The notes under the pieces are model-generated. The model made no database searches and had not been told where the DNA came from. It was given only the letters and a program-made list of their open reading frames with translations. DNA of 5,129 bases from assembly GCA_007136595.1 (NCBI GenBank), contig SLGQ01000323.1, positions 1 through 5,129 on the forward strand. Reading direction: 5' to 3'. Numbering within the stretch: position 1 is the stretch's first letter; every line of letters starts with the position of its first letter. This stretch comes from Candidatus Sumerlaeota bacterium (GTDB taxonomy: Bacteria > UBP6 > UBA1177). Positions 1 to 5,129 of this stretch are shown piece after piece. A program made the translations under genes and the position numbers.

Positions 1-9
1 GAGAATAAA

Positions 10-1719
10 ATGAAAATTTCCTTAATTTTTATCCTGTTTTTTTCCCTTCTTTCTCTTTATGGAGAACAAAACGAAGATATTGAAGCCATCGTAAGAAGAA
101 TGGTTGAAGAAGAGCTTGCAAAAAGAGATGCAGCTCAAAAAGATGAGCCGGAAAAAGAAGAAAAAGAAGTCCCTCAAACAGAAACGGCAGAACATGACGG
201 TCTTCTTACCCCTAATTTTACCCACAACTCGATAACCTTTATCATGGGTGATGACAACTTGAGAGACAACTCTCTTTATTCACCCAAATTTGATATAGGC
301 AGCAGAACGGAATATGAAGACTGGGCTGAAAGAGTTTACGGCTACTCGAACAGATCAAGGGCAAGCACAAGACTTTCCCTTTTCCATGAAGAAGATGGTC
401 TTATACAAAATCTGAAGGCAAGAATAGGCATATCGATAGGAATTCATAATTCATGGGACACACAAAGCGGAAGAGTAAGCACAAGTGTAAGAGAAGAAAG
501 GTCTTACATTGAACTCGATTACAGACACCCTTCCCACAACAGATTTAAACTTACCCTTTATCCATATAATGCAGATAATGTTGCAGTAGGTTTTTTCAGA
601 GGTTTGCGTTGGGGGCAGAGCAGTGTTTGGCCTCAGCACTCTTCCGGTTATCCTGCTCCGGGACTTCAGGCACTTTACGGATACAGAGATATTTCAGTTT
701 ATTTCGGATTTAAAGCCCGTCCACAGGAGATGTCGGATAAACTCGGATCTGAACTTGTCCCGAAAGAAACTGTTTACGGATTTTTCGGCGGAGTTTCCTA
801 CTCAGGTAAAGACCCGGGAATTAAAGGTCACCTTCAAGGTGCTGTCATAAACAAAGGTAACAACCCGACTATCAATGATGCAGTGCTTGCTCACAAAGAT
901 GATGACAGTATAATTTCATATTCTCTTAATGCGTTCGGAGAGTATTTCAACGGTTCAGAGTTCGGCGACCCTCTTAATATAAACACATACAGGGACGGAG
1001 TCTGGATAGAGCCTGACTACTCCACAGCAATCGCTTTAAGGTTGCGGGCGGAATATATGTTTCAAAACCAGAGACTTGGAAATGCCGATTACCTCGGAGA
1101 AATAAATGTTACATCTCCTGAGCCTATAACCGATAACTTCATGGGACACGGCACAGTATCTGAATTATCTTTGAGGTTCAGAAAACTGAGAGCTTCTTTT
1201 CTTTACAGCTTCAGGACTCTTCCTTTCATGGTATTTGATGCTCCCGGTGTTGAGCCTTATCAGACAATATCTTCTCAGGCGGAACACACTCCTGAACACC
1301 TTTTTCATGTGTGGGCGGATTACAACATACAAAACTTCTGGTTCGGAGTTTTTTACGGCTTTAAAGTTCCTGCCACTTATACTGTCTATGATGCAAACGG
1401 ATTAAAAACTGTCACCGTAATAAAAGAAAGGATCGGTTCCAATCAGGTTTCAAACGCTTTCAGTCAATCAAGAGAAGTGCTTCCTCCCGGAGAAGATGCG
1501 GTAAACATGATGTTCGTGAAGCTTTCAGCTAAATATAAATTTTCCAGATCCGTAGCTGCAGTTCTTGAGTATTCTTTTACCCAGGATCATAACAGAGCAA
1601 GATATGTTGAAAGAAAGAATTCCAGCGGAAAAGGTACCGGAGAGTTCGTCTATGACTGGGATGACAAGAAAGTACAGGATATCCACGGACTGATGTTCCT
1701 CGTTGAAGGAAGATTCTGA
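10..1719 (+). CDS. Putative outer-membrane beta-barrel (porin-like) protein, 569 aa
   Basis: I do not recognise a specific family. Residues 1-18 form a hydrophobic signal peptide (Lys2, then a Leu/Ile/Phe-rich core), probably cleaved near Gly18. Residues 19-62 are highly charged (many Glu and Lys) and look like a short helix or coiled coil in the periplasm. From about residue 68 to the end the chain has the look of a large beta-barrel: alternating polar and hydrophobic stretches, many Tyr, Phe, Gly and Arg, and Gly/Asn/Asp-rich turns. It ends in Gly-Arg-Phe, and a terminal Phe preceded by alternating hydrophobic residues is typical of substrates of the BAM insertion machinery. There is no Cys lipobox. 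The length would suit a porin or substrate channel, but the substrate is unknown. The ATG at 10 is chosen because the signal peptide starts there; a GAG at 1-3 may be the end of a Shine-Dalgarno site cut by the window edge. A barrel is likely; transport is inference. Confidence 0.8.
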   Translation: MKISLIFILFFSLLSLYGEQNEDIEAIVRRMVEEELAKRDAAQKDEPEKEEKEVPQTETAEHDGLLTPNFTHNSITFIMGDDNLRDNSLYSPKFDIGSRTEYEDWAERVYGYSNRSRASTRLSLFHEEDGLIQNLKARIGISIGIHNSWDTQSGRVSTSVREERSYIELDYRHPSHNRFKLTLYPYNADNVAVGFFRGLRWGQSSVWPQHSSGYPAPGLQALYGYRDISVYFGFKARPQEMSDKLGSELVPKETVYGFFGGVSYSGKDPGIKGHLQGAVINKGNNPTINDAVLAHKDDDSIISYSLNAFGEYFNGSEFGDPLNINTYRDGVWIEPDYSTAIALRLRAEYMFQNQRLGNADYLGEINVTSPEPITDNFMGHGTVSELSLRFRKLRASFLYSFRTLPFMVFDAPGVEPYQTISSQAEHTPEHLFHVWADYNIQNFWFGVFYGFKVPATYTVYDANGLKTVTVIKERIGSNQVSNAFSQSREVLPPGEDAVNMMFVKLSAKYKFSRSVAAVLEYSFTQDHNRARYVERKNSSGKGTGEFVYDWDDKKVQDIHGLMFLVEGRF

Positions 1720-1740
1720 CCCTTTCCCTTCAATATTTTC
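1703..1740 (+). terminator. Weak possible intrinsic terminator of the first gene
   Basis: TTGAAGG (1703-1709) can pair with CCTTCAA (1727-1733), a 7-bp stem that overlaps the stop codon and has a long 17-base loop. It is followed by TATTTTC, a short and interrupted T-run. The large loop and poor T-run make it weak. It is listed because nothing better lies between this gene and the promoter of the next one. Confidence 0.3.
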
Positions 1741-1763
1741 AGAAAATTATCAATTTATTGATA
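1735..1763. promoter_or_regulatory. Two abutting palindromes, candidate operator
   Basis: ATTTTC-A-GAAAAT (1735-1747) is a perfect 6-bp-arm palindrome. Directly against it lies TATCAAT-TT-ATTGATA (1748-1763), with perfect 7-bp arms. The right arm of the second contains the -35 hexamer of the promoter at 1758-1786, so a bound repressor would block RNA polymerase, while binding only at the first site could place an activator just upstream. The palindromes are seen directly; the operator role is inference, and AT-rich DNA makes such symmetry easier to get by chance. Confidence 0.4.
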
Positions 1764-1786
1764 CTTTTATTAATTTGTGTTATATT
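1758..1786 (+). promoter_or_regulatory. Sigma-70-type promoter for the small barrel gene
   Basis: The -35 box is TTGATA (1758-1763) and the -10 box TATATT (1781-1786), separated by exactly 17 bases. TGT at 1778-1780 adds an extended -10 element. Each hexamer differs from consensus at one position. Transcription would start around 1792-1795, giving a leader of roughly 25 bases before the ATG at 1819. The AT-rich DNA upstream could also act as an UP element. This indicates that the second + strand gene has its own promoter rather than relying on read-through. Confidence 0.7.
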
Positions 1787-1806
1787 CCTAAAGTTTTTGA
1801 TTTTTA

Positions 1807-1813
1807 AGGGAGG
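1807..1813 (+). promoter_or_regulatory. Strong ribosome binding site
   Basis: AGGGAGG lies five bases before the ATG at 1819. It is a near-perfect Shine-Dalgarno match, fixes that start codon, and suggests the protein is made at a high level, as expected for an abundant envelope protein. Confidence 0.85.
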
Positions 1814-1818
1814 AAAAA

Positions 1819-2544
1819 ATGAAAAAACTGTTCTTGATTCTGATGGTTATTACTTTTGCGTTAACTCTGTCCGGATGGGATTTCGGTGAAGAGGATTTTT
1901 CTACGCCGAGTGCATGGGATTATGGGACTCCTGAAGAAGAAGTGCCACCTCTTGACCCTGCCCCTGCCCGAACCACTCCTGCTTCACCAACACCGGCTGC
2001 TGCTCAGACAACACCTTCAAGCCATCAGTTTCACTTTGCATTGGGAACTCATATAATCGGTATATATCACACTAAATTTTCTGTAACAACTGAGATACCC
2101 GATCCTTTCGATCCTTCAAACACAATAAAATCCACTTCATCAGTGTCAGATACTTCAACAACACTGGGATTCCCTTTAACCCGCTGGGATCTTTCAGCAG
2201 GCTATAACCTTACTCCCAACTTATGGCTGATGGCAAAATTCCATCTTTATATGACACTTGCCAATAATGCTTCCGGACACTTTCTCATAGGTCCCGGTAT
2301 CCGTGGTGACATTATTGATAACGATCTTCTCACTTTTTTTGCAGGGGGATTTCTTTCGATAGGGAACAGCGGCAAAACATTCGTTTTTTCACCTGAAGGG
2401 TTTTCAGGAGTTGAATTCAAACTGCTTGAATATTTAGCTCTTGGCGGAAAATTAACTTTCGCTTATGAATTAAATGCAAGGAAAAACGCTTCCATCCACA
2501 ACATAATCTTTGGAATAGGAGCTCATCTGGCAGTTTATTTCTGA
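1819..2544 (+). CDS. Small putative outer-membrane beta-barrel protein with Pro-rich linker, 241 aa
   Basis: No specific family is recognised. Residues 1-19 are a signal peptide (two Lys, then a Leu/Ile/Val/Phe core) with likely cleavage around Ser18 or Gly19. There is no Cys, so it is not a lipoprotein. Residues 20-36 are acidic and aromatic and contain the motif Trp-Asp-Phe/Tyr-Gly twice. Residues 37-68 are a Pro/Ala/Thr-rich flexible linker. Residues 69-241 look like a compact barrel of OmpA or OmpW size: alternating hydrophobic strands (71-84, 122-131, 134-147, 153-163, 170-181, 196-215 and 228-241), Gly-rich turns, and a terminal Val-Tyr-Phe that fits a BAM recognition signal. It has its own promoter and a strong ribosome site, and its last 10 bases overlap the end of the convergent transglycosylase gene. 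The linker could cross or anchor in peptidoglycan, but that is a guess. A barrel is likely; the function is unknown. Confidence 0.8.
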   Translation: MKKLFLILMVITFALTLSGWDFGEEDFSTPSAWDYGTPEEEVPPLDPAPARTTPASPTPAAAQTTPSSHQFHFALGTHIIGIYHTKFSVTTEIPDPFDPSNTIKSTSSVSDTSTTLGFPLTRWDLSAGYNLTPNLWLMAKFHLYMTLANNASGHFLIGPGIRGDIIDNDLLTFFAGGFLSIGNSGKTFVFSPEGFSGVEFKLLEYLALGGKLTFAYELNARKNASIHNIIFGIGAHLAVYF

Positions 2545-3470
2545 TCGAAGCTTATCCCCGCTTCCCGTGCCATATCACCGTACATCTTGACACCTTTCAC
2601 ATAAATAGCTTCAGGGTTGTATCTCCTGAAAGCATATTCCCTGCCCCTTTTTGAGTAGTGGTGTCTGAAAAGATAGTTGGCAACACTCATTATTGCATCG
2701 TGCATGTTAAAAAGATCGATCTCTCCGTCTCCGTCTCCATCTTTTGCATAAGTCATTGAAGAAGGCATAAACTGAGGAAATCCGATAGCCCCCGCCCATG
2801 ACCCCCTTATCTCGACCGGATCAAACCTTTTTAATGCAGCCTGATTCAGCAAAGCAGAAAGATTCATTAAAGCCCTGTTTTCAAGTCTTCTTATCCTTTT
2901 CAAAGCAGCTTCTCTGGTCATAGCCCCTTCCTGCTTATATGCCCCTTCTTTAAAAAGCTCCTCTTCGTAAGTTGAAGCAAGAAAATACTGCCCTATAAAT
3001 ATCTGTATTACCCTCTGATCACCAACCATCGTTCCAAGCTTGCTTTCCCAGTTAAGAACCGCAACTATATCGGCAGGGTGTATCTTTTTTTCATCATAAG
3101 CCTTTTTAAGTGTGGCTTCATATTTTTTAAAAAATTCAACACCTTGAGCGATGGTAGTTTCATTCACGAGTTTCGGGATAAAATCCTGATGCTGCTCTCT
3201 CTGCCTTCTTATTGAAACAGGAGAAAGAATAAACCTCAGATTTCTGTGTGACCGTTCATCCATTTCTGAAACTTTTTTCAAATTTAAAAGCTGTTTCAAC
3301 TGTTCTTTTGACCAGTTTCTGCTTACCTCTTTGTGCAACCTTTCAAATTTTGCAGGATAAATTGCGGAAAGATCTCTCCCCTTCTCTGAATGTCTGCTTA
3401 AAATGGTGTCAACCCACGAAACCTGAACTGACAAAATTAATGTGATGGCAACTGCTTTTAAAAACATCAT
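2535..3470 (-). CDS. mltB: MltB-family lytic murein transglycosylase (SLT_2-type domain), 311 aa
   Basis: It should cleave the MurNAc-GlcNAc bond of peptidoglycan without water, leaving 1,6-anhydro-MurNAc ends, in the periplasm. The N-terminus (residues 1-20) is hydrophobic and serves as signal peptide or anchor. It has no lipobox Cys, unlike E. coli MltB. Domain landmarks are: Asn140-Trp-Glu-Ser-Lys-Leu-Gly, where Glu142 matches the catalytic glutamate; Gly223-Ser-Trp-Ala-Gly-Ala-Ile-Gly-Phe-Pro-Gln-Phe-Met-Pro-Ser-Ser238, the family signature; an EF-hand-like calcium loop at 244-255; Asp258-Ala-Ile-Met-Ser-Val-Ala-Asn-Tyr; and Arg283-Tyr-Asn with the downstream Tyr-Val-x-x-Val typical of the C-terminus. 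The length is close to that of MltB (about 360) without extra domains. The ATG at 3470 forms an ATGA overlap with the dnaE stop; the next ATG, at 3467, is an equally possible start. The symbol is by family; orthology to E. coli mltB is not proven. Confidence 0.93.
   Translation of the reverse strand: MMFLKAVAITLILSVQVSWVDTILSRHSEKGRDLSAIYPAKFERLHKEVSRNWSKEQLKQLLNLKKVSEMDERSHRNLRFILSPVSIRRQREQHQDFIPKLVNETTIAQGVEFFKKYEATLKKAYDEKKIHPADIVAVLNWESKLGTMVGDQRVIQIFIGQYFLASTYEEELFKEGAYKQEGAMTREAALKRIRRLENRALMNLSALLNQAALKRFDPVEIRGSWAGAIGFPQFMPSSMTYAKDGDGDGEIDLFNMHDAIMSVANYLFRHHYSKRGREYAFRRYNPEAIYVKGVKMYGDMAREAGISFDQK
2706..2741 (-). other. EF-hand-like calcium-binding loop in the transglycosylase
   Basis: This encodes residues 244-255 of the MltB-like protein. 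Asp occupies loop positions 1, 3 and 5, Gly position 6 and Ile position 8, as in a canonical EF-hand. Position 12 is Asn instead of Glu. E. coli Slt35 (soluble MltB) has a calcium-binding EF-hand in this place, so the site is expected. Calcium binding here is inferred. Confidence 0.7.
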
Positions 3471-3478
3471 AAAACCCC
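3465..3478 (-). promoter_or_regulatory. dnaE stop / mltB start overlap with weak ribosome site
   Basis: On the - strand the bases read GGGG-TTTT-ATGATG. The dnaE stop TGA (3469-3467) sits inside two consecutive in-frame ATG codons for mltB (3470-3468 and 3467-3465). GGGG (3478-3475) is only a weak Shine-Dalgarno match, four bases before the first ATG and seven before the second. This arrangement suggests that ribosomes finishing dnaE re-initiate on mltB. The second ATG has the better spacing. Confidence 0.6.
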
Positions 3479-5129
3479 GCTGAGATAAAAACGGTCATAC
3501 CCGAAAATTTCCTTGTATTTATCTATCTTTTTTATATCCAGATTCCCTTTTATTTCAAAAAGTGCCCTTGTTTTATCGGGGTATTCTATTTTTGCTGTGA
3601 CAGGTACCGCAATCCCCGGAGCATCGGGATTTAAAAACAATTTAGAAATGTTCCCTTTCTTTTCCAAAAAAAGAGCCTCTGTAAGTTCCAAAATACCTCT
3701 CAATCTGGAATTTACATTTTCCTCCTGTTTCTTTCGTATATAATCAGCAAGAGTCATAATATCATTTTCAAGTGTATCTATATTTAAAACAGGTTTTTGA
3801 GTTGTATCATCATCTTTATTATATGACTGTCTCACTCTTGCTTTGAACATTACCGGCATCTTTGAATTCATCTTCTCAAGGTAAGGGTTGTTCCCCGGAT
3901 CATCTATCCCGTTTATGACAAAATCGATTGCGGCATCGTTACTTTCGATCACCCCTCGGAGATAATGATCCCCGTCTCTCCCTTTTTTAGGTTTTATTTC
4001 ACTGGTGACAACGCCGATGATCCATATATGTCCCAGACTCCTTAAATTCGTACCCTTTTCTATTTCACTGAAAATACCACCTACAGTAGTGATACTAAGA
4101 GCTGAGATATCTTTTGAAAAAAGTTTTACAGGATGATTGGAAAGATATGTACCAAGAACCTCTTTTTCAAGAGCAAGTGACTCCAGCAGATCCCATTTTT
4201 CATTATTTTCCAAAGTTTTAAAAAGATCGTTGTCGGTCAATACAGACGATGTTCCCGAATTGCTTTCTCCGAATGCGGCAAATAAGTTCATCTGACCCGA
4301 TTCCCTGTCTTCTCTGATTTTCTCACCTTCTTTTATTGCAACCGGGAGTATTGAGAAAAGCTCTCCTCTGTTTATTTCAGTAAAATCAAAAGCCCCTGAT
4401 TTAATCAAGAATTCTATGGCTCTTGAATTAACTTTCGACATGTTTATACGACTTGTGAAATCTATCAGCGACTTGAACTCACCATTTTTTTCTCTTTCAT
4501 AAATTATTTCGTCAATTGCAGCTTCACCCACATTTTTTATTGCACCCATACCGAATCTTATAGATTTTTCTTCAATACTGAAACTGTATAAACTTTTATT
4601 GATATCGGGTGGACAAACATCTATCCCCATGGACCTTGCATCGCTTATATAGCTGAAAACTTTATCACTTTTACTGGAATCAGAAGAAATTAAAGCACTC
4701 AGAAATTCAACGGGATAGTGTGTTTTAAGATATGCGGTCTGATATGCAATGTAAGCATAACATGCGGCATGGGACTTGTTAAATCCGTAACTTGCGAACT
4801 TTTCCATATGGTCGAAAACTTTAAAAGCTGTTTCATTATCTATTCCCAGTTGCACAGCTCCTTCAATGAACTCGGTTTTCATCTTTTCCATATCTTTAAG
4901 GATCTTCTTTCCCATCGCTTTTCTGAGAATATCTGCTTTTCCCATCGTAAATCCCGCCATTTTCCGGGATATTTGCATTACCTGTTCCTGATAAACTATC
5001 AATCCGAATGTTTCGTTAAGAATATCTTCAAGCCACTCATGTTCGTATTCAATAACCTCTCTCCCGTGTTTCCTTCTTATGTAATTTGGAATAATATCCA
5101 TAGGACCCGGACGATAAAGAGCAACTGCC
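3467..5129 (-). CDS. dnaE: DNA polymerase III alpha subunit, C-terminal half (cut by window edge)
   Basis: This is the catalytic subunit of the replicative DNA polymerase. The frame stays open to the window edge and reads Ala-Val-Ala-Leu-Tyr-Arg-Pro-Gly-Pro before the Met at 5101. That is the conserved DnaE stretch, so this Met is internal and the true start lies beyond 5129. About 553 residues are visible, roughly half of a typical 1,100-1,200. Counting from that Met: Tyr-Gln-Glu-Gln-Val-Met at 37-42; Lys-Phe-Ala-Ser-Tyr-Gly-Phe-Asn-Lys-Ser-His at 101-111; Pro-Pro-Asp-Ile-Asn at 164-168; the helix-hairpin-helix region Gly-Ala-Ile-Lys-Asn-Val-Gly-Glu at 186-193; the clamp-binding motif at 270-274; Gly-Thr-Tyr-Leu-Ser-Asn-His-Pro at 317-324; an OB-fold region around 355-445; and a C-terminal region (about 460-544) where DnaE normally contacts tau. 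The catalytic aspartates lie outside the window. No intein or frameshift is seen. It leads into mltB with an ATGA overlap. Confidence 0.97.
   Translation of the reverse strand, partial: AVALYRPGPMDIIPNYIRRKHGREVIEYEHEWLEDILNETFGLIVYQEQVMQISRKMAGFTMGKADILRKAMGKKILKDMEKMKTEFIEGAVQLGIDNETAFKVFDHMEKFASYGFNKSHAACYAYIAYQTAYLKTHYPVEFLSALISSDSSKSDKVFSYISDARSMGIDVCPPDINKSLYSFSIEEKSIRFGMGAIKNVGEAAIDEIIYEREKNGEFKSLIDFTSRINMSKVNSRAIEFLIKSGAFDFTEINRGELFSILPVAIKEGEKIREDRESGQMNLFAAFGESNSGTSSVLTDNDLFKTLENNEKWDLLESLALEKEVLGTYLSNHPVKLFSKDISALSITTVGGIFSEIEKGTNLRSLGHIWIIGVVTSEIKPKKGRDGDHYLRGVIESNDAAIDFVINGIDDPGNNPYLEKMNSKMPVMFKARVRQSYNKDDDTTQKPVLNIDTLENDIMTLADYIRKKQEENVNSRLRGILELTEALFLEKKGNISKLFLNPDAPGIAVPVTAKIEYPDKTRALFEIKGNLDIKKIDKYKEIFGYDRFYLSGVL
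4280..4294 (-). other. Beta-clamp-binding motif (QMNLF) in DnaE
   Basis: These codons specify Gln-Met-Asn-Leu-Phe, a near-consensus clamp-binding pentapeptide (QxxLF type). It lies after the helix-hairpin-helix region and before the Gly-Thr-Tyr-Leu-Ser-Asn-His-Pro block, where E. coli DnaE carries its internal clamp motif (QADMF). It would tether the polymerase to the sliding clamp DnaN. Confidence 0.85.

Noticed and set aside
22..225. Open frame of 67 codons on the - strand with a run of Phe
   Set aside because: It is the antisense shadow of the Glu/Lys-rich segment of the first gene; the Phe run is just the complement of GAA/AAA codons.
1748..1763. TATCAAT-TT-ATTGATA as an RNA hairpin terminator of the first gene
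   Set aside because: The stem would have a single G-C pair and is followed by a broken T-run; its overlap with the -35 box makes a DNA-level role more plausible.
2547..2564. Hairpin GAAGC / GCTTC as a terminator between the convergent genes
   Set aside because: The stem is only 5 bp with an 8-base loop, no T-run follows on either strand, and it lies within the mltB coding sequence.
2610..2630. Hairpin TTCAGG / CCTGAA as a terminator for the small barrel gene
   Set aside because: The nearest T-run (in CCCCTTTTT) is about 15 bases beyond the stem, and the sequence is explained by mltB coding.
3248..3445. Open frame of 65 codons on the + strand
   Set aside because: It lies wholly inside the well-supported transglycosylase gene on the other strand, has no ribosome site worth noting and no recognisable protein features.
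5099..5101. ATG on the - strand as the start of a 544-residue protein
   Set aside because: The frame continues upstream to the window edge and encodes the conserved Leu-Tyr-Arg-Pro-Gly-Pro of DnaE, so this Met is internal.

Overview
The window is a 5.1-kb piece of an AT-rich bacterial chromosome, almost fully coding, with four protein genes and one real intergenic gap of 99 bases (1720-1818). The organism is most probably a Gram-negative (two-membrane) bacterium. Two of the genes encode secreted proteins that look like outer-membrane beta-barrels and end in phenylalanine, and a third encodes an MltB-type murein transglycosylase. The phylum cannot be fixed from the sequence alone. No RNA gene, mobile element, CRISPR array or atypical-composition island was seen.

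Layout: two genes on the + strand (10-1719, a 569-residue putative outer-membrane barrel protein; 1819-2544, a 241-residue small putative barrel protein with a proline-rich linker) converge on two genes on the - strand. Read in their own direction these are dnaE (5129 down to 3467, the C-terminal half of the replicative DNA polymerase III alpha subunit, cut by the window edge) and an mltB-like gene (3470 down to 2535). dnaE and mltB overlap through an ATGA stop/start junction and so look co-transcribed and translationally coupled. The small barrel gene and mltB overlap tail to tail by 10 bases, leaving no room for a terminator between them.

The clearest regulatory signal is in the 99-base gap. 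It holds a near-consensus sigma-70-type promoter (TTGATA, 17 bases, TATATT, with an extended -10 TG) and a strong Shine-Dalgarno site for the small barrel gene. Two abutting palindromes (1735-1747 and 1748-1763) run into the -35 box and could be an operator. A weak hairpin at the end of the first gene may terminate it.

Functionally this is ordinary housekeeping and envelope biology: chromosome replication (DnaE), peptidoglycan turnover (MltB-like enzyme) and two outer-membrane proteins of unknown cargo. I found no convincing new multi-gene system. The points most worth checking are the palindrome pair at the promoter, the dnaE-mltB coupling, and the identity of the two unassigned barrel proteins.
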